This document shows positions 47,221-56,253 of a DNA stretch of 64,000 nucleotides, in pieces. The position numbers were made by a program, and so were the translations under genes. Source of the stretch: Rhizobium sp. CB3090. GTDB taxonomy: Bacteria; Pseudomonadota; Alphaproteobacteria; Rhizobiales; Rhizobiaceae. The stretch spans positions 1,550,001 to 1,614,000 of the forward strand of contig NZ_CP121662.1 of NCBI RefSeq assembly GCF_029714285.1. Reading direction: 5' to 3'. Numbering within the stretch: the stretch's first letter is position 1; the number at the start of each line of letters is the position of its first letter. The notes under the pieces are model-generated. The model was not told the DNA's origin. It ran no database searches and was given only the letters and a program-made list of their open reading frames with translations.

Positions 47221-48159
47221 ATGTGGGACGAAATCGCCGGGGCCTATGGCAGTCGCTTCTTCCTTGCAGCCGGTGGGGTCGGCATTGCCCTTCTCCTATT
47301 GATCTGCATACTGTGGATCTTCCGCAACCGGGCGCCCTCGCCTTTCGTGCGAGGCGGCAAGAACCGTCAGCCTCGCCTGCAGGTGCTTGACGCCGCCGCC
47401 GTCGACGCCCGCCGCCGTCTCGTACTGGTGCGACGCGATGGTATCGAACATCTTATCATGATCGGTGGCCCGACCGATATCGTCATCGAGTCCGGGATTT
47501 CCGATGCCGCCAAGGCAGGCATGCCGGCACCGACTCCGGTCGGAACGCCGCTGGCTTATGAACGTCGGTTGGAGCCGGCACAGGAAGCCCCGCGCCTTGA
47601 TCATCTGACAGCGACAGCCTCCGAACCGCCCATTCCTCAGAAAGCTGCGGTCGAAGCCTATATGCCGCCTGAACCCGTGACTGCCGTTGAACAGGCTTCT
47701 CTGCGTGCCGCGCCGACAATCGAGCGCCCGCAACCCGCCGCGGCGCAGCAGCCGCGCACGCCACAACCGGCGGCGATGCTGGGCGAAGCGGAAGTAGCCG
47801 ATATTCTCGATGCAGCTCGCCAACACGTGTTGCCACAGCAGCCGGAGCGTGTCGCTGCCGCTCCGCAGCCTGTCCGCCAGCCGATCGCTCCTGCCGTCGC
47901 TGCGGCTCCCGTGGTGACACCGCCGCCCGCGCCTGAACCCGGCGCCGACTTCCAGCGCATCTTGGAAGCGGAAATGTCAAACAATCTCACCGCGGAACGG
48001 ATCATACCGAATGTGCCGCCACAACGGCAAATACAGCAGCCGATCGCCCCAGCGCAACGCCGCGATCCGGAACTCCCGCCGATGACCGGCGCGGATAGTG
48101 CGCTTCAGAAAGAGGTCGCGCGTATTTTCGGTGAAATGAGCGTCAACCGCGACAAATAA
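47221..48159 (+). CDS. fliO: FliO-like flagellar biosynthesis/membrane protein
   Basis: 312 residues. One N-terminal membrane segment (FFLAAGGVGIALLLLICILW), then the FliO-type domain RLQVLDAAAVDARRRLVLVRR with HLIMIGGPTDIVIES. FliO helps assemble the FliP-FliQ-FliR export gate. The C-terminal 200 residues are Pro/Ala/Gln-rich and probably disordered, unusual for FliO but common in rhizobial homologs annotated this way. No other flagellar gene is near, so the link to flagella is uncertain. Confidence 0.75.
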   Translation: MWDEIAGAYGSRFFLAAGGVGIALLLLICILWIFRNRAPSPFVRGGKNRQPRLQVLDAAAVDARRRLVLVRRDGIEHLIMIGGPTDIVIESGISDAAKAGMPAPTPVGTPLAYERRLEPAQEAPRLDHLTATASEPPIPQKAAVEAYMPPEPVTAVEQASLRAAPTIERPQPAAAQQPRTPQPAAMLGEAEVADILDAARQHVLPQQPERVAAAPQPVRQPIAPAVAAAPVVTPPPAPEPGADFQRILEAEMSNNLTAERIIPNVPPQRQIQQPIAPAQRRDPELPPMTGADSALQKEVARIFGEMSVNRDK

Positions 48160-48190
48160 GATGTGGCCAGCCGCTCGCGAAGACATGAAA

Positions 48191-48227
48191 AAGGCACGAC
48201 GGAAATCCCCGCCGTGCCTTAATTTTT
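48191..48227. terminator. Bidirectional terminator between fliO and dksA
   Basis: AAGGCACGACGG (48191-48202) pairs with CCGCCGTGCCTT (48209-48220) with one mismatch and a 6-base loop; AATTTTT follows on the plus strand and an A-run precedes, so it can serve both convergent genes. Confidence 0.85.
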
Positions 48228-48253
48228 GCGCTCCAGTCGGAGTGATCTAAGAC

Positions 48254-48673
48254 CTATTCGTCGCGATAGACCTTCTCGCGGCGCTCGTGACGTTCCTGCG
48301 CTTCGATCGACAGGGTCGCGATCGGGCGAGCATCGAGACGCTTGAGACCGATCGGTTCGCCGGTTTCCTCGCAATAACCGTAAGTGCCGTCTTCGATGCG
48401 CTGCAACGCGGCGTCGATTTTCGAGATAAGCTTGCGCTGACGGTCGCGAGCCCGAAGTTCGATGGCTCTGTCGGTTTCGGAAGAAGCCCGGTCAGCGAGA
48501 TCGGGATGGTTTGCGCTTTCTTCGGCCAGGTGGTCGAGCGTTTCGCGCGCTTCTCTTAGGATATCATTTTTCCAGGCGACTAACTTTGCTCGAAAATAAG
48601 CCCGCTGGTTTACATTCATGAACTCCTCGTCTTCCGAGGGCACATAATTGCTAAGATCGATCTTCTCACTCAA
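48254..48673 (-). CDS. dksA: RNA polymerase-binding protein DksA (zinc-less type)
   Basis: 139 residues from a TTG at 48673, chosen because AGGAGA lies just upstream and rhizobial DksA starts with SEKIDLSNYVP; an ATG seven codons earlier is the alternative. DksA enters the secondary channel of RNA polymerase and works with ppGpp. The coiled coil (residues about 25-90) is well kept. In the zinc-finger region only one Cys remains (YGYCEETGEPIGLKRLDARP, then SIEAQ where a Cys pair normally sits), so it should not bind zinc. Such variants are known from rhizobia and Pseudomonas. Confidence 0.93.
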   Translation of the reverse strand: MSEKIDLSNYVPSEDEEFMNVNQRAYFRAKLVAWKNDILREARETLDHLAEESANHPDLADRASSETDRAIELRARDRQRKLISKIDAALQRIEDGTYGYCEETGEPIGLKRLDARPIATLSIEAQERHERREKVYRDE

Positions 48674-48953
48674 CGCGATTCTCCTGAAGAACATCTCATA
48701 TGGCGCGCTGTATATCCCAACCGGTAGTATCGATTCAAGCCAAATAGACGTGGTAAACGGATTTTTAAATTTGTCATAAAATTCGGCTAAAGGTTTATTT
48801 TTTCAATATATATTTGCGAACTCAAAAATATGGTAGAACCATAACCTTCGCGTGAATGACCGCCAAGCCTCCCATATCGCCGATCATCCCGCGGTTGACG
48901 GCATATGGGATCAGGCGGTACGTCAAAGGCAAATCGAGCACGGGAATTCCGCT

Positions 48954-49445
48954 ATGACCAGCATCACGCCTCCGCCGTCCCGGATTTACCTGTTGCGTCA
49001 TGCCAAGGCTCTGCGGGCGACGCCCGGCCAGAAGGATTTCGATCGCACGCTTAGCAGCGATGGCTATGCCGCCGCCGAAATTGTCGCCGAAAAAGCCGTC
49101 CACAAAGGCTACAAACCGGCACTTGTCATCTCCTCGACAGCTTTGCGATGCCGTCAAACCGCCGACGCCATTCGCTACGCGATGAGCCCCTCTACCGAGT
49201 TCCGTTACGTCGACGCGCTGTACGACGCCACAACAGATATCTATCTCGAAATCATCTCATCGCAGGTGGCTGAGGACTCTGTCATGCTGGTCGGCCATAA
49301 CCCGACCATTGAAAGTACGCTGGAAGCGCTGATTGGCCATCACGCCTTGGTCTCCGCGATTCCCAAAGGCTTTCCGACCGCCGGACTCGCCGTTGTCGAC
49401 TCAACGCCGTCGGGCTGGGTCCTCACGGATTTCGTCAAAAAATAG
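48954..49445 (+). CDS. SixA-type histidine phosphatase
   Basis: 163 residues from the ATG at 48954. The phosphatase signature RHG appears as IYLLRHAKA, with SSTALRCRQTADAI and the second catalytic His in MLVGHNPTIE. SixA removes phosphate from histidine of phosphotransfer proteins in E. coli; the target here is unknown, but an Hpt protein and CckA are encoded nearby. The region before it (48674-48953) is AT-rich with no other gene. Confidence 0.9.
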   Translation: MTSITPPPSRIYLLRHAKALRATPGQKDFDRTLSSDGYAAAEIVAEKAVHKGYKPALVISSTALRCRQTADAIRYAMSPSTEFRYVDALYDATTDIYLEIISSQVAEDSVMLVGHNPTIESTLEALIGHHALVSAIPKGFPTAGLAVVDSTPSGWVLTDFVKK

Positions 49446-49537
49446 GTTCGGCGGAAAAATATCAGGCGGAGCGGCGATTTAGAGGGCATGCCCCGTAAAG
49501 CCCAATCATCTTTTCTGCTCTCGCATCGCTTCCTATA

Positions 49538-51046
49538 TTGACCAACACGCTGTCATTCTGGGATCCCGCCTTGCCGCCAAGCCTGACCTCCTTCACAGAC
49601 GATGCCCTGATCGCCTTCGATAATCTCGTCGACCGCACGACAGGCCTCGTCAATCCGACGATCCGGCTCGGCGTTACCGGCCTTTCTCGTTCCGGCAAGA
49701 CCGTTTTCATTTCCTCTCTGGTGCACAATCTGCTGAATGGCGGCCGCCTGCCGCTGTTCGAGCCGGTGCAATCCGGCCGGGTCTCTACCGTTCGCCTTGA
49801 GCCACAGCCGGACGACGCTGTCCCGCGTTTCCAATATGAGGATCATATCCGCGCACTGGTGAAAGAGCGCATCTGGCCGGATTCGACGCGGGCTATCTCG
49901 GAACTGCGTATCACACTGGATTATCAGAGCGCCAGCGGCTGGAACCGCCTGTTTTCGCCCGGCCGCCTTTCCATCGACATTGTCGACTATCCCGGCGAAT
50001 GGCTGCTCGACCTGCCATTGCTCGGCAAGGATTTCCGCGCCTTCAGCGAAGAGACGCTGACGCTTGCAAAAACCGGCATTCGCGCCGAACTGTCACACGC
50101 GTGGCTGGCGATGACGCAGGCGACCGATGCCTCCGCATCGGCTGACGAGATGATCGCGCGCGAACTCGCCACCGCTTTCTCCGCTTACCTCAAAGCATGC
50201 AAATCCGACGAACGTTCGCTCTCGACTTTGCCGCCCGGTCGTTTCCTGTTGCCCGGCGATCTCGACGGTTCGCCGGCACTGACCTTCGCGCCGCTGGTGC
50301 CTCCGCCCGAAGGCAAGGCGCAGAAGGGCTCGCTATGGGCAATGATGGAGCGCCGCTACGAGGCCTATAAGTCCGTCGTGGTGAAACCCTTCTTCCGCGA
50401 GCACTTCGCCCGCCTGGACCGGCAGATCGTTCTCGTCGACGCTTTGCAGGCCATCAATCGCGGCCCGGAAGCGGTTCAGGATCTGGAACGCGCGCTGACG
50501 GATGTGCTTGCCTGCTTCCGTCCCGGTGCCAATTCCTTCTTCTCCTCGCTGCTCGGGCGCCGCATCGACCGCGTGCTGGTCGCCGCGACCAAGGCCGATC
50601 ATCTTCATCACGAAAGTCACGACCGGCTGGAAGCGCTGACACGCCGCCTGGTGGAACGCGCCATCGAACGGATCGGCATGGCCGGGGCCGGCATCGAAGT
50701 TATGGCGATCGCTTCGGTCCGCGCCACACGCGAGGCGACGGTGAAACGCGACGGCCATACGCTTCCCGTCATAGTCGGCACGCCGATGGATCGCGAGACG
50801 ATCGGCGGCGAGACGTTCGACGGCAACCGCAAGACAGCGGTCTTTCCTGGTGACCTCCCGGAAAATCCGCAATGGCTGTTCGATGCACTTGAACCTGGCG
50901 CAGCAAATGTCCACCTGCCCGAAGTGAGCGTTGTCCGCTTCCGCCCGCCGGAGCTGGATGAGACCGGCAGCGGTATCAAACTCTCGGTGCCGCATATCCG
51001 CCTCGACCGCGCGATGCAGTTCCTGTTCGGAGATCGCCTCGCATGA
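49538..51046 (+). CDS. ycjX: YcjX-family P-loop protein
   Basis: 502 residues starting at a TTG (49538). Walker A GLSRSGKTVF (around residue 50) and the characteristic IDIVDYPGEWLLDLPLL Walker B-like block identify the YcjX/DUF463 family, a predicted GTPase of stress responses. The gene overlaps ycjF by 4 bp (ATGA), as the pair does in many proteobacteria. No clear ribosome site precedes the TTG, so the start is uncertain. Confidence 0.9.
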   Translation: MTNTLSFWDPALPPSLTSFTDDALIAFDNLVDRTTGLVNPTIRLGVTGLSRSGKTVFISSLVHNLLNGGRLPLFEPVQSGRVSTVRLEPQPDDAVPRFQYEDHIRALVKERIWPDSTRAISELRITLDYQSASGWNRLFSPGRLSIDIVDYPGEWLLDLPLLGKDFRAFSEETLTLAKTGIRAELSHAWLAMTQATDASASADEMIARELATAFSAYLKACKSDERSLSTLPPGRFLLPGDLDGSPALTFAPLVPPPEGKAQKGSLWAMMERRYEAYKSVVVKPFFREHFARLDRQIVLVDALQAINRGPEAVQDLERALTDVLACFRPGANSFFSSLLGRRIDRVLVAATKADHLHHESHDRLEALTRRLVERAIERIGMAGAGIEVMAIASVRATREATVKRDGHTLPVIVGTPMDRETIGGETFDGNRKTAVFPGDLPENPQWLFDALEPGAANVHLPEVSVVRFRPPELDETGSGIKLSVPHIRLDRAMQFLFGDRLA

Positions 51047-52131
51047 CGAAGCCGACCACAGACGATCACAGAAGCCTTTCGCGTCGTCCCGCCGCCTTCT
51101 CAGTAGAGCCGGAAATGTCGAAAGACGACACCGCTGCCAAACAGGTTGCGGAGCCGCCACGCCGCAGGCCACAGAGTTTCGATACAGAAGTCGTACTGAC
51201 GCCGGATGAGGAAGATCCATTCCTCAATCCCACCCTCGCCGCCTCCGATGCTGAAACCATGGTGGCAGCGCCGCGCCGCCGCGGTTTTTCTTTCGGAAAG
51301 ATCGCCGCTGGCGCCTTCGGCATTCTCGTGTCTCTCGCTTTCGGTCTTTGGACCGACCAGTTGATTCGCGACCTCTTCAGTCGTGCCGACTGGTTGGGCT
51401 ATACCGCCCTTGCGGTGCTCGGCACCGGCATCCTCGCCGTCCTTGCCATCGTCATTCGCGAGACGGCCGGCATGATGCGGCTTGCGGCCGTGCAGGCGAT
51501 CAAAGCGGAGGCGGAAGCCGCTATCGTGGAGACGCGCCCCGCGCGTGCAAAAGCACTGGTCCAACGCCTCTGCACGCTTTTGGAGGCCAATCCGGAAACA
51601 GCGAAGGGCCGCGCGACTTTGAAAGCGGCGGAAAACGATATCATCGACGCGCCGCAGTTGATCGATCTTGCCGAACGCGAACTCCTCGGTCCGCTCGATC
51701 GCCGCGCCCGGGCGCTGATTCTCGGCGCATCCAAACGAGTTTCGGTCGTCACGGCCGTTAGCCCGCGGGCGCTGGTGGACATTCTCTATGTGCTCTACGA
51801 ATCGGCCAAGCTGGTGCGCACCATGGCAGAACTCTATGGCGGCAGGCCCGGCACGCTCGGCATGATCCGGCTGATGCGCGACGTGCTCGCTCACCTCGCC
51901 GTTACCGGCTCAATCGCCGTCGGCGACAGCATCGTGCAGCAGTTGATCGGCCATGGTTTGGCCTCGAAACTCTCTGCCCGTCTGGGTGAAGGCGTCGTCA
52001 ATGGCATGATGACGGCACGCATCGGCATCGCTGCAATGGATCTCTGCCGGCCACTGTCGTTCAAGGCGTTGAAACGTCCGGGGATCGGCGATTTCGCCGG
52101 AGATTTGGCGCCCAACATCACCGGCCGCTGA
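51043..52131 (+). CDS. ycjF: YcjF-family (UPF0283/DUF697) membrane protein
   Basis: 362 residues. A polar, Arg/Pro-rich N-terminus is followed by two membrane helices (FGKIAAGAFGILVSLAFGLW; GYTALAVLGTGILAVLAIVI) and the DUF697 C-terminal domain (LVDILYVLYESAKLVRTMAELYGG; GLASKLSARLGEGVVNGMMTARIG). YcjF sits in the inner membrane and is thought to act with YcjX; the molecular role is not known. Translationally coupled to ycjX. Confidence 0.9.
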   Translation: MTKPTTDDHRSLSRRPAAFSVEPEMSKDDTAAKQVAEPPRRRPQSFDTEVVLTPDEEDPFLNPTLAASDAETMVAAPRRRGFSFGKIAAGAFGILVSLAFGLWTDQLIRDLFSRADWLGYTALAVLGTGILAVLAIVIRETAGMMRLAAVQAIKAEAEAAIVETRPARAKALVQRLCTLLEANPETAKGRATLKAAENDIIDAPQLIDLAERELLGPLDRRARALILGASKRVSVVTAVSPRALVDILYVLYESAKLVRTMAELYGGRPGTLGMIRLMRDVLAHLAVTGSIAVGDSIVQQLIGHGLASKLSARLGEGVVNGMMTARIGIAAMDLCRPLSFKALKRPGIGDFAGDLAPNITGR

Positions 52132-52243
52132 ATGCTGCAAACGCCTGCGATAGCGGCTTTTACCTCCGCAAGAAACCAAGCATTAACCATTCTGAGGCAA
52201 AAGTGGAAACCAGTTTCCGGTTCCTCTTCGTTAGGGAATGTCC

Positions 52244-52798
52244 ATGTTTTCGCGCCAGTTTCTTCTTGTTTGCGGCTTCGCCGCCGCGGCCCTCTCTGCA
52301 GGCGCCTGGGTGCAGTCAGCCGATGCGGCATCCCGTGACAAGGCCTTCTTTCAGTCCGTCGCTGGCTCCTGGCGAGGCCCCGGCGAGATCGTCGCCGGCA
52401 AGTACAAAGGCACGAAATTCACCTGCAACCTGACAGGTCAGCCGCTCGGCGGCAACAATGCCGGTGTCAAGCTCGACGGGACCTGCCGCGTCGGCGTTTT
52501 CCAGCAGCCAATGACGGCGGAAATTACTCAGAGCGGCGGCAGCTATACCGGCAAATTCCTGGATGGCGCAGCCGGCAAGGGCCTGGATGTCACATCGGGC
52601 ACCGTCAACGACGGCACCGTGGTCCTCGGCCTCAATCGCCAGAAGCTCAACGGCGCTATGATTGCTCGCGTCGCGGACAACAAGACGATGAATGTGACGA
52701 TTTCCGTCAAGGTCAATGACCAGATGGTGCCTGTCATCGGGGTAACGCTGCAGCGGGCCGCTGATCTCGATCAGATGGCTGTCGGGTCAATCCAGTAA
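52244..52798 (+). CDS. Exported protein of unknown function
   Basis: 184 residues from the ATG at 52244, which has AGGGA seven bases upstream (the ATG at 52238 is too close). Signal peptide FLLVCGFAAAALSAGAWVQS with probable cleavage after ADA. The mature part begins SRDKAFFQSVAGSWRGPGEIVAGKY, then beta-strand-rich sequence resembling a lipocalin-like barrel, with two Cys (FTCNL, GTCRV) likely disulfide-bonded. I do not recognise the function. Followed by a strong terminator. Confidence 0.75.
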   Translation: MFSRQFLLVCGFAAAALSAGAWVQSADAASRDKAFFQSVAGSWRGPGEIVAGKYKGTKFTCNLTGQPLGGNNAGVKLDGTCRVGVFQQPMTAEITQSGGSYTGKFLDGAAGKGLDVTSGTVNDGTVVLGLNRQKLNGAMIARVADNKTMNVTISVKVNDQMVPVIGVTLQRAADLDQMAVGSIQ

Positions 52799-52820
52799 CG
52801 TTTATGCACTGACAGCAAAT

Positions 52821-52866
52821 GACGCCTCCGCCTGAAATTCAGGTCGGAGGCGTCTATTTTTTCACT
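52821..52866 (+). terminator. Strong intrinsic terminator
   Basis: GACGCCTCCG (52821-52830) pairs with CGGAGGCGTC (52845-52854), with a nested CCTGAA/TTCAGG stem inside, followed by TATTTTTT. It ends the secreted-protein gene and lies 23 bp before the convergent folK stop. Confidence 0.9.
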
Positions 52867-52888
52867 GCTGACTGAGATGGCGCGGCCG

Positions 52889-53416
52889 TTACGCCGCTTT
52901 CCACCAATCGCGGTTTTCGTCGGCCACTTCTATTCCCTGCACATCCGCTTCGCTCAGCCAATCCGCCACCTTGCGCCCGCTAATCACGAGATCGGCCCCG
53001 AAATCTGCAAGCGGCATCAGCACGAAGCCGCGCTCGGTCATCCGCGGATGTGGGATGGTCAACAGCGGTTCGACCCGCTTGATATCGCCGTAGGTGAGGA
53101 TGTCGATATCGATCGTCCGCGGCCCCCAGCGTTCGATACGAACCCGCTTCATGTCACGCTCGATACCCAGGCAAACATCGAGCAGCGCCTCCGGCGACAG
53201 CGTCGTATCGACCGCAACACAGGAATTATAGAAGAAGGATTGATCCGTCTTGCCCCAGGGTGGGGTGCGGTAAAGGCGGGAAACCGCGGCGATGCGGCAG
53301 TCCGCACGCGCGTCGAGTGCGCGCAAGGCAAGCGCCATGGCTCGAACGGGATTGCCGAGGTTGCCGCCAAGCCCGAGGGTAGCGCGCGTTAGTCCGATCT
53401 CAGGCAAAATGCTCAA
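52889..53416 (-). CDS. folK: 6-hydroxymethyl-7,8-dihydropterin pyrophosphokinase
   Basis: 175 residues. Activates hydroxymethyl-dihydropterin with ATP for dihydropteroate synthase. LGLGGNLGNP at the start, YRTPPWGKTDQSFFYNSC and the signature RWGPRTIDIDILTYGD are typical. Third gene of a folP-folB-folK operon, overlapping folB by 17 bp. Confidence 0.96.
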   Translation of the reverse strand: MSILPEIGLTRATLGLGGNLGNPVRAMALALRALDARADCRIAAVSRLYRTPPWGKTDQSFFYNSCVAVDTTLSPEALLDVCLGIERDMKRVRIERWGPRTIDIDILTYGDIKRVEPLLTIPHPRMTERGFVLMPLADFGADLVISGRKVADWLSEADVQGIEVADENRDWWKAA

Positions 53417-53771
53417 CGCTCACCTGCACATAATCGAGAACGCCGGGAACCGGCGCATTGGGTTTGCGCACAGTGATCTTCGCCCTCCGCACGCTCGGAA
53501 AGCGGCGGGACAATTCTTTCGCGACGTCGAGGGCCAGCGCCTCGATCAGATAGCGACGGCGCCCGGTGACGATCTCTTCGATGACGCTGAAAGCAATGCC
53601 GTAATTGACGGTATCCTCGATTGAATCCTGCGCCAAAGCGTCACCGGCTTCGACATCGAGCTCGGCATCGACGAAGAAGCGTTGGCCAAGGAATTCTTCT
53701 TCGTCATGCACGCCATGGCGGGCGAAGAAAGCGCAGTTCTGAAGGGTGATGGTGTAGATCATATCGCTCAT
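53400..53771 (-). CDS. folB: Dihydroneopterin aldolase
   Basis: 123 residues. Cleaves dihydroneopterin to hydroxymethyl-dihydropterin and glycolaldehyde. ITLQNCAFFARHGVHDEEEFLGQRFFVDAE carries the catalytic region, split here: FFARHGVHDEEE has the active-site Glu, and the VRKPNAPVPG loop the conserved Lys. Its start overlaps the folP stop by 4 bp. Confidence 0.95.
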   Translation of the reverse strand: MSDMIYTITLQNCAFFARHGVHDEEEFLGQRFFVDAELDVEAGDALAQDSIEDTVNYGIAFSVIEEIVTGRRRYLIEALALDVAKELSRRFPSVRRAKITVRKPNAPVPGVLDYVQVSVEHFA

Positions 53772-54631
53772 GGCGTCCTGCCGCCTAATTTCGCCCGTGT
53801 CCTGAGGATAGCATCGGCAACCGCCAGGGCGTCCCTGTTGATTGCGACATTGTGTACCCGAAAAATTGCCGCACCTTGCAAACGCAATATAGCACTTGTC
53901 GCCGCGGTTCCCACATCCCGATCCGGCGCTTCCCGTCCGGTAACGGCGCCGACGAATCGTTTGCGCGATGTGCCGGCCAGCAAAGGCAGCTCGAAGCGAA
54001 GCAGTGCGGTAAAGCGTGCCATCAGCTCGAGATTCTCGTCGGTATCCTTGGCGAAGCCGAAGCCGGGATCGAGAACGATGCTCTGCCTGTTCACGCCGGC
54101 CGCTGCCGCAATATCGAGCGATCGGCTGAGAAACAGCATCTGGTCGTCGATGACATCAGGAAGCTTCGGCCGCTCGCGGCCGGTATGCATGATGCAAAGC
54201 CCGGCGCCCGTCTTCGCCGCCAGTGCCGCGATTTCCGGCTCTCGCTGCAGACCGAAGACATCGTTGACGATATGCGCGCCGGCACTGATCGCCAGCCCTG
54301 CAGTATCCGCGCGATAGGTATCGACGGAGATCAGCGCATCCGTCTTGCCTCGCAGCGCTTCGATGACGGGCAGAACGCGTCCCTGCTCCTCGGTGGCGCT
54401 GACTGCCTCGGCGTCCGGCTTGGTCGATTCCCCGCCGATATCGATGATCGCGGCCCCCTCCTCCACGCAGGCAAGAGCATGTGCGACCGCCGCATCGACC
54501 GCCTCGTAATGTCCGCCATCGGAAAAGGAATCCGGCGTTACGTTGACGATCGCCATGATGGCGCTCCGTTCGCCGACATCGAGGCTGCGCCCATGCGCGA
54601 CGTGCCAGCTATGGCTGCGAAGCTCTGTCAC
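53768..54631 (-). CDS. folP: Dihydropteroate synthase
   Basis: 287 residues from a GTG at 54631 preceded by GGATGGACGG; the longer frame to 54820 would read across the divergent promoter. The enzyme condenses hydroxymethyl-dihydropterin pyrophosphate with p-aminobenzoate and is the sulfonamide target. Motifs: MAIVNVTPDSFSDGG, IDIGGESTKPDAEAVS, and VLDPGFGFAKD. First gene of folP-folB-folK, all overlapping. Confidence 0.95.
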   Translation of the reverse strand: MTELRSHSWHVAHGRSLDVGERSAIMAIVNVTPDSFSDGGHYEAVDAAVAHALACVEEGAAIIDIGGESTKPDAEAVSATEEQGRVLPVIEALRGKTDALISVDTYRADTAGLAISAGAHIVNDVFGLQREPEIAALAAKTGAGLCIMHTGRERPKLPDVIDDQMLFLSRSLDIAAAAGVNRQSIVLDPGFGFAKDTDENLELMARFTALLRFELPLLAGTSRKRFVGAVTGREAPDRDVGTAATSAILRLQGAAIFRVHNVAINRDALAVADAILRTRAKLGGRTP

Positions 54632-54734
54632 GATCCGTCCATCCCATTGAAAATGAAAAAACCTCGCGCCGGATATTGCGCTTGCAGTGGCTATGCCGCA
54701 AGCTCCGTCGAAGTTCAACCTGGTAGCAGCACGA

Positions 54735-55355
54735 ATGCCGTTTGCACCCCGACAGATCCGTGTCTCGCTTGCCCTGTTGCTTCTCTGCGGCATTTCCAGC
54801 GGCGCCGATGCGGAGGTCATCGCCCGAAAAACCGTCTCCTATTTCGATATCAAAGGCGATAGCGCCGATGCGCTCGATGCGGCGTTGAATGCGCACGGGC
54901 CGGTTACGATGGGCTCCAGCAGCCGCCATCCCGGCGCCACGAAGATTCGCTTCGGCGGCAATGCCACATACTCCGAGCGAAACGGCCGCTGCTACATCTC
55001 CGACGTTAAGATTACGGTCGACACCGAAATCATTTTGCCGCGCTGGCGCGACCGCCGGCATGCGAGCCGGCAACTGTCGATGATTTGGGATACGCTTTCA
55101 GCGGATATCCGCCGCCACGAGGACCGGCATGCGGAAATTGCGCGCGAACATGCACGGCGGATGGAACAGTCGATCCTTGCCCTGCCCCCCGCCAAGGATT
55201 GCGACACGCTTCAGGACAAGGCAAACGACGTTACCACGCAAGAAACGCAGTTGCATGACGAGGATCAGGCCCGATTCGACAAAATCGAGGCGATCAATTT
55301 TCAGAGCCGCATCCAGAGGCTGATGACCTATCGCAGCCAGCAAACTGGTGAATGA
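54735..55355 (+). CDS. DUF922-type exported protein, putative metalloprotease
   Basis: 206 residues from the ATG at 54735; ATG 54693 and GTG 54687 are alternatives in frame. A signal peptide (VSLALLLLCGISSGADA) precedes a DUF922-like domain: VSYFDIKGDSADALDAALN, YISDVKITVDTEIILPRW, and IRRHEDRHAEIAREH with an HExxH zinc-binding pattern. DUF922 proteins are predicted zinc proteases of the periplasm; activity is unproven. It is divergent from folP. Confidence 0.82.
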   Translation: MPFAPRQIRVSLALLLLCGISSGADAEVIARKTVSYFDIKGDSADALDAALNAHGPVTMGSSSRHPGATKIRFGGNATYSERNGRCYISDVKITVDTEIILPRWRDRRHASRQLSMIWDTLSADIRRHEDRHAEIAREHARRMEQSILALPPAKDCDTLQDKANDVTTQETQLHDEDQARFDKIEAINFQSRIQRLMTYRSQQTGE

Positions 55356-55782
55356 CAGTTCGCTAAAAGACCTTTTCCCGCGAAAATTATGTCCTAATAC
55401 GGCAATCTGTGTGAAAACTGTCACTATACCTGTGAATCATTCACAACTTCTCATTTTTGAACTTTACGAGAATCTGAAATAGGTTTTTCCTACCAAATAT
55501 CGGGGTGATCCGCTTCGACGGATTGTCATCGAAAGCCGAAGGGGTTTTCGCAAAGGCCGATCAAAGTTTCTGCGTTGACGGGTTTGTTCATCTCGCCGCG
55601 CTGCCGAGTTCCGCGTGTAACGCGTGCGTCCAGTGTTCTCCTGGCGCGTCCTGAAGCCGCAGGTGTTTCCTCCCTTGCCTGTTGGTGATGCGCCCGCCTT
55701 GCCTCGCTCGCTGCGACAGGCTGAGCGGGGCTTCTTTTTGCCGACGCATCTCAAATCTGCTGGCATTCTTGGGAGGCAAGCC
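55356..55782. other. 427-bp intergenic region: palindrome, weak promoter and plus-strand terminator; possible small RNA
   Basis: No protein gene is convincing. The region contains TGTGAATCATTCACA (perfect 15-bp palindrome, 55431-55445), a weak -35/-10 pair TTGAAC-N17-TAGGTT (55457-55485), about 210 bp of structured GC-rich sequence with a CCTCCC stretch (55670s), and an intrinsic terminator (55701-55739). This could be the 3' UTR of the DUF922 gene or an independent small RNA of roughly 245 bases on the plus strand. Confidence 0.45.
55701..55739 (+). terminator. Intrinsic terminator in the DUF922-ferredoxin gap
   Basis: GCCTCGCT (55701-55708) pairs with AGCGGGGC (55724-55731), one G-U pair, 15-base loop, followed by TTCTTTTT. 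It points to a transcript on the plus strand and lies 346 bp beyond the DUF922 stop. Confidence 0.75.
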
Positions 55783-56103
55783 TCAGGCCTGGCGCTCCGG
55801 AACATGCACGACGAGGCCGTCAAGCGCCTTCGTGACCTTGATCTGACAGGACAGACGCGAAGTCGGACGGACATCGAAGGCGAAATCCAGCATATCTTCT
55901 TCCATCGCTTCCGGGCCGCCGACCTTCTCGGCCCAGTCCTCATCGACGTAGACATGACAGGTCGCGCAAGCACAGGCGCCGCCGCATTCTGCCTCGATGC
56001 CGGGCACGGAATTGCGTACGGCATTTTCCATCACGGTGGAGCCCTCGTCGGCGTCGAGATCAAAACGGGTGCCGTCGAATGCGACGATGGTCAGTTTGGT
56101 CAT
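55783..56103 (-). CDS. [2Fe-2S] ferredoxin (adrenodoxin type)
   Basis: 106 residues from the ATG at 56103. Cluster ligands fit the C-x5-C-x2-C...C pattern: [19 protein letters not shown], then SRLSCQIKV. The [19 protein letters not shown] and [12 protein letters not shown] ends are typical of the vertebrate/ISC-type ferredoxins used with P450s or in Fe-S assembly. Its partner is not evident; no isc or P450 gene is adjacent. Confidence 0.94.
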   Translation of the reverse strand: MTKLTIVAFDGTRFDLDADEGSTVMENAVRNSVPGIEAECGGACACATCHVYVDEDWAEKVGGPEAMEEDMLDFAFDVRPTSRLSCQIKVTKALDGLVVHVPERQA

Positions 56104-56253
56104 GTGATTGAATTCCGGTATTCGTGAGTGAAGGAAGGATCCGGAATTTTTCTTCCAACAAATCCCGGGGGCAGTCAACAATTGCGCCGCCGAAACGGCA
56201 GAAACCGTTCGGCGGCGCAATGGCAAAGATAAATAATTTCGCGCGGCGTCAGT

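Noticed and set aside
55501..55620. tmRNA gene
   Set aside because: A short stretch resembles the tmRNA 5' end, but there is no tag-coding segment, no T-loop and no CCA-like end.
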